Source: Diphasiastrum complanatum (Eukaryota; Streptophyta; Lycopodiopsida; Lycopodiales; Lycopodiaceae). Taken from it: a DNA stretch of 64,000 bases. The DNA lies in contig CM055112.1 in NCBI GenBank assembly GCA_029204225.1, positions 42,004,545 to 42,068,544 on the forward strand, written 5' to 3'. Shown here one piece after another: positions 31,268 through 42,223 of the stretch. Position 1 is the stretch's first letter; each line of letters begins with the position of its first letter. A model generated the notes under the pieces. That model was not told where the DNA came from. It searched no databases and saw nothing but the letters and a program-made list of their open reading frames with translations. The translations under genes were made by a program, and so were the position numbers.

Positions 31268-32127
31268 ATGGAGGGTCGTGGGAGTGGTTACGAAAATTTT
31301 GTTGATCGTTTGCAATATATTTTAGCTGCTGCCAAGGATTCTAAGCCTTCGACTTCTACTCAAAGCAGCCTGAGTTCTTTGCCACACGCCTCAAAGTCAC
31401 AACAGAATGATTCACACTACTTGGGATTTTCGTCAGCTTCTCGTCCATTTACTGTCAAGAAAGAAACCTCGTCTGAAACATCTATGCAACCTTTCGGATC
31501 ATTTGCTAAAGATGCAATAATGCAAGATGCAGTCACGTCTCCAGGATCTTCATCAGGGTGTCTGATTGTCACTGGGCCAAAAATTTCAAGTGCAACAAAC
31601 AGCTATAGCATAGATGTAAGCAAGATGCCAGATGCCCCTTCAAGACCTAGGGGACATCGTCGCGCTCAGTCAGAAATTGCTCTTCGCCTGCCTGATGATG
31701 CTGCATTTGAGCATGAACTAGATGTGCAGAGTCCTGAGTTGCCTACTCTCTCGGATGATGCAGGAGAAGACTTATTCAACATGTACATTGATATGGAGAA
31801 AATTAATGCATGTTGTTTGCCATCAAGCACTTTAGCTGGGGCTAGGTCAGCATCAGAGGTCAGCATGGAGCCTCAACCAGTGCATCATTCTCGTGGTATC
31901 TCCATGGATGCAGTACTTGAACTCAACAACCTTCACAATGAAACAGGAACCACAGTGCCACCTGATGGAAGACGAATGCGCCATCAACATAGTGCATCAA
32001 TGGATGGCTCCAATTTGTGTAAGCACGACCTTTTGACATCCGATCCAGAAAGTATTGAAGCAAAAAGGGCACTAGCAGCTGGCAAACTTGCAGAACTAGC
32101 ACTTGTTGATCCAAAGCGAGCTAAGAG
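31268..32127 (+). CDS. Group I bZIP transcription factor, exon 1 of 4 (VIP1/RF2a-like)
   Basis: The spliced gene (31268-32127, 38293-38425, 38622-38706, 41961-42223) encodes 446 residues with exact phases. Exon 1 is the acidic/Ser-rich N-terminal region (286 codons plus two bases). It has two HxRxxS sites, HRRAQS (His130-Ser135) and HSRGIS (His207-Ser212), and a related HQHSAS near 239-244. In VIP1/RSG-type factors such sites are kinase targets that bind 14-3-3 proteins and hold the factor in the cytosol. The exon ends KRAK plus the first two bases of an Arg codon, at AAGAG/GTTCTT. The start is the ATG giving MEGRGSGYEN; it is preceded by a short uORF. The protein should bind DNA as a dimer in the nucleus and regulate transcription. 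The first intron is 6.2 kb and full of transposon relics. Confidence 0.9.
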
Positions 32128-32229
32128 GTTCTTTTCTAATCCATTCCAGCATTTTACACGGGTTTTTATTATTGACAGTTGTGTTTCTTATTCCAATGAG
32201 AGAGAGGGTGGTGCTGCATAGGTTTTTGT

Positions 32230-33495
32230 CTGGTTTAATTAGTAAGGCAATTTCAAGTGGAAGGTACTGTCGTAAAAACTAGCCAGTGAAGCGAAAACAA
32301 TCTCAGAAATAGGGTGATGGAGCCTCCAAAAGATTGTCAAAAACCAACAAACAAATGCTGATGAAAAAATGCCAAACAGCCTCCAAGTAGGGTGCTTGAA
32401 AGTGCCATAGGTCCTGCTTAGAAAATCTACCAAGCAGCTGTTAGAAAAGATAGTGGGCTCTAAAAGAGCTGTCATAAATGATTTGCAAAAAAGAACTGAC
32501 TATAATAGAGACAATCAAGCAATCTGCCACAAAGAATGACCAAGAGCATGTAATATAATCAATGGTTAAAGCTCTATAAGCAGTGGCAAAGGGTTTTGCC
32601 ACGAAGAGTCCAAGCAATACCAATAAGCTAAAGAATCAATGAATGACTAATCTTTAAATGATCGCCTTATATATACTATCTAGAGAACCTCAGTGGAACT
32701 TTCTAAAGCGTAGGGTACTTGGGTCCTTTAAGGACATGCCCTTAATGGTAACTTGCCTAGTACCTGTAGATATACTAGTTAGGGACTATTTCTAGTATTT
32801 GAGTCTACTTGGAGGCTCAAACATTCACCATCATTGCGCTCAAGGAGACTTGAATTTGAACTGCACAAGGTTATATTGGGTAAGGGATCGAAGCTTCTAA
32901 GGCTTTGCTTTAACGAAGTTTGGAGAGTTAGCTAATTATGCTGCAGCAGTACTTGGCACACCATATATACCTCCATTTGAGTGATGGAAGGCATATGAGT
33001 GGTTTAGCATTTAATTATCATTCTATGAGAAAGGGGGAGAGAGTTCATTGAGAGAGGTTGGGGTGCGTAGCAACTCCCATAATCCAACCTGCAACGATCA
33101 ACAAAAAACAAGGCAAGCCTGCAACACGTAATCACCCAAGCATAAATTATGAGAATACAATCACCCTCATGCTAAGAGAAGCCTAGTCTTGTAAGGAATC
33201 TACAAGAGCACACCTTGAAGTCTCACCAAGAGTTGAATAGCAAGAATGAGCCCTCTCTTTGTAAGCACCCTCCCTGGATGCTCCCTCCTCTCTAGGATTC
33301 TCATGCAACTGCTCTAATAGTTCAAGCTATTACGAGGCTTCCCAATCCCCATGCAATGGGCTTACAAGGCCTTACTCATAAGTACAATCAATACTATATT
33401 AGAATTTCTTTAACGAACCACACGAGACTTCCTCAGTCACTACCGGGGCTTCTCTAACTTGTGACGGAGGCTAGTTAAGTTTATAACCATGGACA
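32230..33495 (-). repeat. Probable LTR of a minus-strand Ty3 element in bZIP intron 1
   Basis: On the minus strand the coding end of a Ty3 element is followed by an AAGGGTAGAAGAATGTTATG tract at about 33515-33496, a polypurine tract then LTR start. What follows to the left has the look of an LTR, with no coding content, but no second copy confirms its length. The left edge is a guess. Confidence 0.35.
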
Positions 33496-34560
33496 TAACA
33501 TTCTTCTACCCTTAAGAACATTTACGTCCTCATAAATGGAAGTTAGGAAAATTTCTCTTTAAACCATCAACATATTGTCAAGAGCCATCTTCTTTAGTTC
33601 TTCCTTTCCAGTGTACCAAGTGCTCAATAATAACAATGTTTCAATCTCTTGTATTGTCTGACACTCTCGGATACCAAGGGCGTTTACGAAGAAGAATTTT
33701 CAACAAAATCCAAGTCCTGAACTCATCCCACGGTGTTCCCCTCGTGTAAGCCCAACTTAAGTTGACTTGCATAGGATGGACTTCGATTCCTTATGGAAGT
33801 TCTAATTGACAAGCTAAAGATTTGATTTTCTTAACTATCTAGAAAGGTTCACAGTACCTTGTTGATAGTTTTTAGTTTCAATAAGCATTACTTTATAATC
33901 CTTAGGTATATAACAAATATACCCAATCACCTACTTGAAATTCTTGAGATGTTATGTTTATATCAACGTAATGTTGTGTGCAATCTTGTACACTCTAGAC
34001 AATTTTCTTTGCTAATTGGAATATCTCTTCAATATCACATAAGAAATCTATAATCATCAAATCCTTATTTTCTATTTCAACCAAAAACTATGTGAAAGCA
34101 TAAACAAACTCTAACCAATAGCCAAATGCTTTTGAATATTATAAGCAAACTCAATCAAAGGGATATTCCATTCTCACAAAGATTAGAGGCATATGCTTGA
34201 AGCATACCCTGCATAGTCAGATTTGTTCTCTCTGTTTGGCCATCAGATATAAAATGATTAGAAGAATTGAAACCAAGCAAAGTTTCAAATTCATCAATAT
34301 GACTAACCAAAAGTGTTCCTTGCACGCTCATTGACAATGTTACTGTCAATCTAGAATTTAATCTAGATACTTAAGTTTTCACTAACTCCAATTTCAAAGA
34401 GTTACCCAATAACATAACAAAATTCTTGGTTCTTACTCAGTATCTAACTCATAAAAGAGTTCTTCAAGACATTGTAGATACTCCCTTCAATAGGAAGAGA
34501 CAACCAAGAGAACTTAAGCTACAAAAAAATAGATCACAAAGCTTGTGATTAAAGAAGTAA
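33496..34560 (-). pseudogene. Ty3 chromovirus integrase end with chromodomain, in bZIP intron 1
   Basis: Minus-strand pieces in order: SDGQTERTNLTMQGMLQAYA (near 34250-34190), NGISLIEFAYN, a long decayed stretch, then EHLVHWKGRTKEDGSW, a chromodomain motif, and LKRNFPNFHL close to the polypurine tract. Stops and shifts are frequent. It is a fragment; the rest of the element is not seen. Confidence 0.6.
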
Positions 34561-36239
34561 CCGAGTGAACCAGTTCACTTTACTTGTTTCCAATATCTCA
34601 TATACATTGTGTCCTTAATGAATAATACCAATCCACAATGTACATCTACAACTGAAGATACTTCAATGAACAAACAGTAACGGTGAATAACATTCACATT
34701 GCAAGTCTACATAACTAACAAGATGATACTTATCAAATAGTTAGTATAATCACTTTGAATGAACAAATTGTCTAGGTGAAGGCCTTTTACAATCACCCCA
34801 GAAGTCAATTTGGTATTCTAGATCTGGAATAAATAAAAATCAACGATAAACCTCAGTATTCAAGAGTATAAAAATATCACTATAATCTTAACATGGCATA
34901 CAACTCAGATTCACCAAAGATCTATAATTTTTCTTTTCTAAAACTGAGAATCCTACCACTCAATCAAACAATAAGAACACTATTCCTCTTTAATTAGATA
35001 ACGTAACACCCAGAAATCTTTTTGAATGGAAACCATGTCTGCTACACACCAGCATTTCTAAACATCAAACTTTCTTAACGAAGTTCATTTCATCACAATC
35101 AACCTAGACACTACCAAGATCAGATTGCTTAACTCCCTAAAATTGTCGCTCAGATTTAGTTATGGAAATCAAACCCTTCCAAAATCCACGCAATGCAATA
35201 CGAATTTGCAAGCACTAATCCATACAACTGTAAATTTGATCTCAGTCCATTTGAGAAATTATAATTTTTGTGAACAACGCATTTAGACAGCCAATAGCCT
35301 ATGCCTTTAAGAAAAACAAAAACACAAAAATCCCTTCTCTATTTTTCCTTGTCCAAGAAACTTATAGTCTCAGGAAAAAATAATATCCTCATAGTAGTTG
35401 ATAAAAAACTGAGGATAGAGTATCATTCTAAATAAAGTCAAGAATATATGCATCTTATTAACACAAACTGTTTCCGTGACCTTATCAAAATGAGGCTAGA
35501 AAACAGTTCAAAAACTTTTATAAGTTTGAATTGCCCATATACTTTACATAGGAGTCTCATATCGATTATTAAAGAAATCATGAGACCTCCAACTATATGG
35601 TATACAAAATATTCAAATAGCAGATGCTTAACACAATGTATCATAAGGGTTTTTGGTTTTGTAGATTTTGAAATAGGGTTAGGGCTAAGGGGATCAAGAT
35701 CATATTTTAAAATTTCAAGCAAAAGGCATGCTTCCTTTAATACTCGTGAACAAAACTAGTTTAGCATTCCATATATTTCCAAACACAGTGAAACAACTCC
35801 ATCGATGATTTGCCCAAAATTATATGGTAAAAGCTTCCAAAAGGTACTATACGGAATCAAAAGTACAGTAGCATGCCACTTACGTACTGCAACTAACTAC
35901 AGTTGAACAAAAACTAATGACTTGCAAGCTTTCTATTTGAATTATGTGCATGCATGTGTCCTCCCCCATAACATTTTCACTTCCCTTGTAGAGTAAGGAA
36001 AGAACACTAACCCATATATAACGTGTTTTTAGTATTTGAACTTGAAGCTCCACAAAAGAAAAGCTCTCACTCCTTCCTAAACCGAATTAGCTGAAATTTT
36101 GACACAACAAACTAGAGACATGGGCTCTTAAGATGAGCTATAGCATGCATGGTTTGGTGCACCATACAGTGAACAAAACTAGCTGTCAAAAAAGTGTGAC
36201 CCGTAGGCAGTGACACAACTATCACCAATTAGCTCATTA
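34561..36239. other. Intron 1 sequence, nothing recognised
   Basis: AT-rich sequence without a coding signal or a clear repeat edge. The 35438-35759 frames on both strands lack domains. It may be the worn remainder of the Ty3 element to its left. Confidence 0.45.
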
Positions 36240-36247
36240 TCCTAAAG

Positions 36248-37043
36248 CATAGTTGCACAGAAACGTGTTTTTGGGCAAACACGTTTCTGAAACCGCATTT
36301 TTGAAGCCAAAACGTGCGAATTTTTTTTTTTTTTTGGAAAAATAGCTTATGGCTGATATTTTTTTAGGGGAGCAATGGTCAAACCAGCGTTTTGCCTCCC
36401 AAAAGTGCAGTGGATAGGGCACAAACAGATCTTATTTTTAGTAGCTATTTGGTTGTTATTTGCTCTGGTTCTCAGTAATTGTTAATGCTACAGTTTGGGC
36501 TTTCAACTCTATGGATGATGATCACTTTTGCAATCATTTCACTATAGATGGAAGTGCAATGTGCATACAGCTGGGGGCATAAATATCGGGCCCTTATCGG
36601 CGCGCATTTGGACCCCCATTTTTATCTAAGGGGGGGTACAGCGGGGGCAGCGCCCCCCCCTGCTACTGTCACCGGCCCCCGCACGGGGGGATTGGGGGGC
36701 AGCTCTCCCCGAAGCAAAAAGATAGGTACAATTGCTCTACAGTTCTCTATCTCTGTCCCACTGGAACCATCTGTGATCGTAACGAACAGGCTAGAGGTTA
36801 GTTTTGAATTTTTATCCTTGACAGAACCCAACATGGATTAATGCACGACCAAATTGTTTAAAAAATGCTCGGCAACATACATAAAAATAATGGCCTTAAT
36901 TAGAGCTTTTCATCTGATACCCATATTGCCCACAAAAAAATAAAATAAAAAAAACCACGTTTCTGAGAAACGCTCCCAGAATCCAGAAACGTGTTTCTGA
37001 ACCGCGTTTCAAAACGTTTTTCTAGAAATGCAGTGCAACTATG
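36248..37043. mobile_element. Non-autonomous hAT-like element in bZIP intron 1
   Basis: The ends are CATAGTTGCAC and GTGCAACTATG, perfect 11-base inverted repeats. They are flanked by TCCTAAAG (36240-36247) and TACTAAAG (37044-37051), an 8-bp target duplication with one mismatch, which is the hAT size. Subterminal CAGAAACGTGTTT/AAACACGTTTCTG palindromes lie near both ends. The 796-bp element has a very GC-rich core (36630-36710) and no transposase. A small open frame ending EPSVIVTNRLEVSFEF is nearly unchanged in the copy at 39490. Confidence 0.8.
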
Positions 37044-37051
37044 TACTAAAG

Positions 37052-38292
37052 TTTGCTACCTTCAATAGGAGTGCGCTAGAGCTCTCAAACTACTGATCCA
37101 AGTCTCACTTGATTCGGTACAGTATTAAGAAAACAGTAAGCAAAAAACTAACTGCCTATCGATGCCAATTTTTAAAAAGTGAACAAGATGTCAAACATTA
37201 CGCAAGAACTAGACAATAGATCTGACATGCAATTAGTTCAAAGCACATGGGATCCACCATTGCACTGTATAACACCACATCCCAGGTAATCATAGTAATA
37301 GACTGAAACTTCTGAGTACACCACCAATTCAAAGCACAACCAAAAATATAAACTGGAACACTTTCAAATTGTAAGTCAACAACATGCAAAAAAGTCAAAA
37401 ATAGATCTCCATTTGGAAAAACCAATTAATTGCCATTCGAAGAACCGAAATATACATAGAGAAAACCTTTGCCCCGAAAGTTATGGGAGAAATGGCTACA
37501 AGAGGGTGGAGGGCTGATTGGTATCATTATGAATAGGAAGTAAATCAGGCAGGAATGTAGTTGCTATGGGGGAAACAACAGGAGGCGGAGTAGGTGTATG
37601 AGGACACTGGGCAATACAATTTGAAAGCATAGATAAAAGAGAAGCTACATCAGCTTGAAGACTCTCTAACCGAGTAGTACTTTGAATGTTAGTGGCCTTA
37701 AGATCAGTTTCCTGGGAACTTGGCTATTCAATGGGATGGGATATTATCTGAGGAGGAAAAACCACATGTGACAGGCATGATAAATTAAGCTAGGTATATC
37801 AGTGAGTCTATGGACAAAAAAAGGCCATGGAAAACAGAGGGCCAGAAGCAATAAAAAGTGGCTGAAAAAAGGGAGCACATTAGCTGAAGTAAGCAGGGAA
37901 AAAGAGAACGGATCAAGCAGGTAGGGCGGAAAATGGAAAGGGTAGAAACAGATCTAGAGCAGCAATTGGAAATTGCAGGTAGTAACAAAAGTGGAAGATA
38001 ACGTAAGCAGGGCGGATAGACAATATTAATGATTTTGTAGGGTAAAGTGGTACTGCTATTACCATCCTTACTGGTTCTGTTTTAGTGTTGAATTTCATCA
38101 GTCCAAATACTGGTCTGCTACCCTAACATTCATCTTCACTTTTCATGCATGTGGCTAGGTTCTTTATGGACATCATGAGTTTTTTGTGTTATTACTTGCA
38201 GTATTTGCTCCTACCAGTGCTTGCTTGAGATACCAATTATGTTGGGATTCCAGTTATGACAACTTTAATACTTACACTTTTTTTTATGCCAG
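37052..38292. other. Remainder of bZIP intron 1
   Basis: No coding signal or repeat was recognised. The last bases before 38293 form a T-rich tract and the CAG acceptor of exon 2. Confidence 0.5.
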
Positions 38293-38425
38293 GATTCTTG
38301 CAAACCGCCAATCAGCTGCTCGATCTAAAGAGCGCAAATCGCGTCACATATCAGAGTTGGAGCAAAAAGTGCAGACACTTCAAACTGAAGCAACCACTTT
38401 GTCTGCTCAGTTTACGATGTTACAG
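38293..38425 (+). CDS. bZIP exon 2: basic region and first zipper heptads
   Basis: The acceptor is TATGCCAG/G and the donor CAG/GTGCAC. With the two bases from exon 1 it encodes 45 residues starting [18 protein letters not shown]. The invariant basic-region Asn (291) is followed at N-x7 by Lys299 in place of Arg, the diagnostic change of group I bZIPs (VIP1, RF2a, RSG, PosF21). Leucines at 309, 316, 323 and 330 set the zipper. Confidence 0.92.
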
Positions 38426-38621
38426 GTGCACCCCAATGTTAAAGCCGAGGTTAATGTGCTTTCGCAACTTGCTAAAAATCGCAATTGCCTTCATTGAGTA
38501 TTTCTTTTGTTGTGTGCCATTTTAACTTTTTGTATATAATATGTTCAATCCACTTAACTTTGGTCTGGTTTTACTTTTGTGGTGACCTATTGGTGGGATG
38601 TGGTGAATTTGGTGTACACAG

Positions 38622-38706
38622 CGAGATACAAATAGTTTGACAACTGAAAACAACGAGCTGAAACTCCGGCTTCAAGCTATGGAACAACAATCACAGCTTC
38701 GGGATG
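38622..38706 (+). CDS. bZIP exon 3: zipper continuation
   Basis: The acceptor is GTACACAG/C and the donor GATG/GTATGA. It encodes RDTNSLTTENNELKLRLQAM and a few more residues, with zipper positions Leu337, Leu344 and Met351. It is 85 bases long and leaves phase 1, which exon 4 completes. Intron 2, before it, is only 196 bp. Confidence 0.9.
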
Positions 38707-38935
38707 GTATGAAACTTCACTTTTACGTTGATTACCATATTTTTTAGTTTTGTGGGAGCCAGTCAAGTGGTATTGCAAGACTTCATTCTTTTCACCATCC
38801 AAATTGGACCAAAAGGCAGTAAGGGGGAGCCGTTCATAATCCCCCATATATCCATACAATTTAGGTTTAACTTAGTTATGGGGTTGGAGCTCTCCTTGAA
38901 AATCAAGATGCATTTCAAAAAAAAGTAAATGATCT

Positions 38936-39440
38936 GAAAGACAAGCTATTAGAGTTAGCCTCCCTTCCCGCTCCCAATCATGTCTTGAACACCAATGGGG
39001 TTTGGATGCCCCATCTCTATAAGATCGTCGTACTAAATCACGACGATATCTTATCCACATGCTCAAATGCTTATTTATTTCTTTTGTGTCGAATTTCACA
39101 TCCTGTGGGAATTCTTCACAAAGAGTATGAACAATCCACGATTTAAGTTTTGAGGATTGTTTGGCCAATTTTACAAATAATTTATCGCCAAAACAATGCA
39201 ACGTCCAACGTGGACGTCGCATTCTGATGTCCACGTGGATATTGCCACCTGGCCTCCAACAAGTTCGTTGGGCGGGTCGTCCTGTGGATGTTGGAATTTG
39301 ACGGATTTTACGGCCGTCCGAACCGACAACCTCATTGCGACGTGTTTTGTGACACGCGCGCCGAATCAGCAATCTCCATTTGCAAATGCTTCAAGAGGGT
39401 CATCTAGAGCAAGGGTTGAGCCTATGACAGTTGATCACAT
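38936..39440 (-). pseudogene. CACTA-like fragment in bZIP intron 3
   Basis: The segment CCAACGTGGACGTCGCATTC..GATGTCCACGTGG (39198-39240) and GACGGATTTTACGGCCGTCCG resemble the subterminal repeats of the CACTA-like element at 52.8-54.5 kb. Minus-strand sequence to its left reads SWIVHTLCEEFPQDVKFD, RYRRDLVRRSYRDGASKPHW and HDWEREGRL, a helical basic segment that could be part of an element-encoded protein. The family is not established. Confidence 0.35.
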
Positions 39441-39489
39441 TTTGTGAGAAAGAAGAGCAAAGTTCAGATGGTATACACTCCAATACATC

Positions 39490-40090
39490 TATGGCTGAAA
39501 TTTTTTTAGGGGAGCAATGGTCAACCAGCGTTTTGCCTCCCAGAAGTGCAGTAGACAGGGCACAAACAGATCTTATTTTCAGTAGCTATTTGGTTGGTAT
39601 TTGCTCTGGTTCTCAGTAATTGTCAATGCTACAGTTTGGGCTATCAACTCTATGGATGATGATCACTTTTGCAATCATTTCACTGGAGATGTGAGTGCAA
39701 TGTGCATACAGTTGGGGGCATAAATATTGGGTCCTTATCGGCGTGCATTTAGACCCCCATTTTTATCTACGGGGGGGTGCAGGGGGGGCAGCGCCCCTCG
39801 AAGCAAAAAGCGAGGTACAATTGCTCTACAGTTCTCTGTCTCTGTCCCACTGGAACCATCTGTGATCGTAACGAACAGGCTAGAGGTTAGTTTTGAATTT
39901 TTATCCTTGACAGAACCCAACATGGATTAATGCACCTAAACTTGACCGAATTGTATCAGAAATGCTCGGCAACATACATAAAAATAATGGCCTTAATTTA
40001 CGCTTTAATGTGATACCCATATTGGCCATAAAAGAATCAAAAAATTTAAAAAAAAAAACAAAGTTTCTGAGAAACACTACCAAAATCCAG
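39490..40090. mobile_element. Truncated relative of the hAT-like element, in intron 3
   Basis: From TATGGCTGAAATTTTTTTAG to TTCTGAGAAAC..AAAATCCAG this matches 36348-36987 at roughly 90%, with a deletion of about 50 bases in the GC-rich core. The terminal inverted repeats are missing on both sides. On the right it runs into a proline-rich minus-strand ORF. Confidence 0.8.
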
Positions 40091-40511
40091 GCTGAGGAGG
40101 ATGCTGCGGCTGCGGGGGATGTTGGGGCTGTTGAGATGGTGGTGAAGAAGCTCCAGAAGAACCGGCCTCACCATGTTGTCTATCATCACCATCCTCATCA
40201 TCGGAGTCCAAATCATCCTGATGTGTGGGCAAAGTGGATGGTATGTCCTGGGTGTCCTATGAGAGACCATCTGGTGCCGACTCAGAGCGAAGAAATCGGA
40301 ATGTCTGCATTGGGCGAGCCATCTGAGTGACTGCAGGAGGACACTGTGGAAATGCACCCATTGGAATAGATGTACAAGGAGGGGAGGGACGTGGTGCAGT
40401 GGGCTGTGGTGGTGCGGTAGGACGTGGTGTAGTGGGCTGAGGAGCGAGTGGTGGATGTGCATCAGGCTGCGGGCCCCCACCCCATAGCCCAGGCATATCT
40501 CCAACAGGCAT
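40085..40511 (-). pseudogene. Proline-rich ORF beside the hAT relic
   Basis: From ATG 40511 the minus frame reads MPVGDMPGLWGGGPQPDAHP, then Pro-rich repeats (PRPTAPPQPTAPRPSPP), a single TAG at about 40260, then an acidic segment DLDSDDEDGDDRQHGE and PQHPPQPQHPPQPGFW before a stop. One stop in about 140 codons and a strongly biased composition suggest former coding sequence, perhaps the end of an hAT-encoded protein. It is not recognised. Confidence 0.35.
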
Positions 40512-40679
40512 GGTGTGAGACAGTATAAGAAATAGGAAGTATGATAGTGAAGTACGAAAGAAGTGCAAGAAAAGACAAATGAGTAACCGTTTGGTCAGAG
40601 AAAACTGGTCCTGGATAAGTGGATATGCGCACCCACGCAATGCAATGAACCTGGGGATGCCAACCCTGAACCCTATCAA

Positions 40680-41960
40680 GCTAAACCCTTAACCCTAAGA
40701 TGGCTAAGAACAAGCAAAATAAACAGACAAAAAACCCCTAAACGTCCAAAAAAGGGCCTCCATAATGCAAAAAACCTGCTTTCTTGCTCTAAAAAGTAAA
40801 GTAGCCTTCTCTCTCTAGATTGGCTGGTACAGTCTCTCTCTAGACTGTCCCAATCTCTCTCTATGATCTGCAATCCGTAAACCTTAAAAATAGACCTATT
40901 TGCATGAGAAAATGTTAAAAACCCTGCTTTTTGACCAAAAAAAGCACACCTAAAACTAAACCCTAATTTTCTCTCTCTACAGAGGCCGCTACAGTCTCTT
41001 TCTACCCTGCCCTATTCTCTCTCATTAATCTGAGCAGCAATGGCAGAAGATCCAAAGCGCCCTCTCGCTCAATCTCTAGCACAAAAAATGTGAAATGAGG
41101 ACCAAAAATAAATTGGGAGGGGTTTTGGGGGGGAAATAGAAATTAACTAATTAATTAATTAGATGAACCGTACCATGGTTCATGAACCGTGGTATGGTTC
41201 CTTCCACGGTAACCAGGACCCACAGTTCTGGGAACCGTGGGTTCTATAATGTGAAGTCATACTGGTTTTTTGACATAAACGCACTTGAACCTTGTACAAA
41301 CTCAGCTTTCCACAATATTCTCTTAGCCAAATCATATGATACTTGTATATTCATATTTTATGATTGGCTTGACAGTGTTCTTGATGAATAGAAGCTTCCA
41401 ATCTGTGGATATAGTTGAGGAAATCGTTAAGTACTACTTTATTTTCTATGTACATTGGTCTTCCTTTACGAACTGAGTAGTTTATAGTTGGCCATGGCCT
41501 AGTACACCAAATTGAGCTCAACAGGATGATAATGGCTTTCTTGAAATCTGCAGCCTGTACTTACGCCACCCATCATTTGAATCAAATTGGAATATTGCCT
41601 CTCCTCCATGTGCCAGGGGGTGTCTCTGCCCACCTCTACACCCTCCAACCCTCCCCTCCTCTTTCATTTTTGCTAATAGAAAAGCCTGAGTTTATGGTAG
41701 CCATCTGATCTATGTTCTCAAAAGTTGGCGTGATCTGGTATTCTGAACTTTCCTTGGAGCCTCAATAACATGATATAGCCAAATTGGACTTAACAATCAT
41801 GTTGCATTCTCCTTGTATTATGATTCCTTTTGTTATTTGCTTTTGTTCAGGCTCACTTTTATGTTGACCAGGTCTTTAAATTTTAAGCTCTGTGGATATG
41901 ACGTAACTGAGCCCTAATATCTATGCTTTTTGATTGACTTATGGATCTTGATGGTTTCAG
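40680..41960. other. Rest of bZIP intron 3
   Basis: It contains CTCTCT-rich leader-like sequence (40800-41035) ending in an ATG in a strong plant context at 41040 (16 codons then TGA), a near-palindrome of CCATGGTTCATGAACCGTGG at 41174, and AT-rich sequence. The 3' end supplies the polypyrimidine tract and acceptor of exon 4. Confidence 0.45.
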
Positions 41961-42223
41961 CACTCAATGAGACTCTAAAAGAAGAGGTCCAGAGACTGAA
42001 ATTGGCAACTGGGCAGCTTGCCGCAGCCAATAGTCAAGCCATCAATGTTGGAAGCCAGCACCTTCCTGTTGGACAGCAACTTTTTCAGCTTCCACATCCC
42101 CATCTCCTAACAGCACAACAATTCCAGCAGTTGCAGGAGGCTCAGGGATCTATCAATTTTCGCTCTTCCTCACAGCAAATTCATGGTGATTTTATTTCAT
42201 CCAGTACGTTCAGAACTCTGTAG
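41961..42223 (+). CDS. bZIP exon 4: zipper end and Gln-rich C-terminus
   Basis: The acceptor is GGTTTCAG/C. With one base from exon 3 it starts ALNETLKEEVQRLKLATGQ, the conserved end of group I zippers, followed by a Gln/His/Pro-rich region (QQLFQLPHPHLLTAQQFQQ) like the activation regions of the family, and stops at 42223. Intron 3, before it, is 3.25 kb. Confidence 0.9.

Noticed and set aside
36600-36720. Organelle DNA insertion suggested by high GC
   Set aside because: The sequence is the core of a repeated hAT-like element present twice in the window and has no recognisable plastid or mitochondrial gene.
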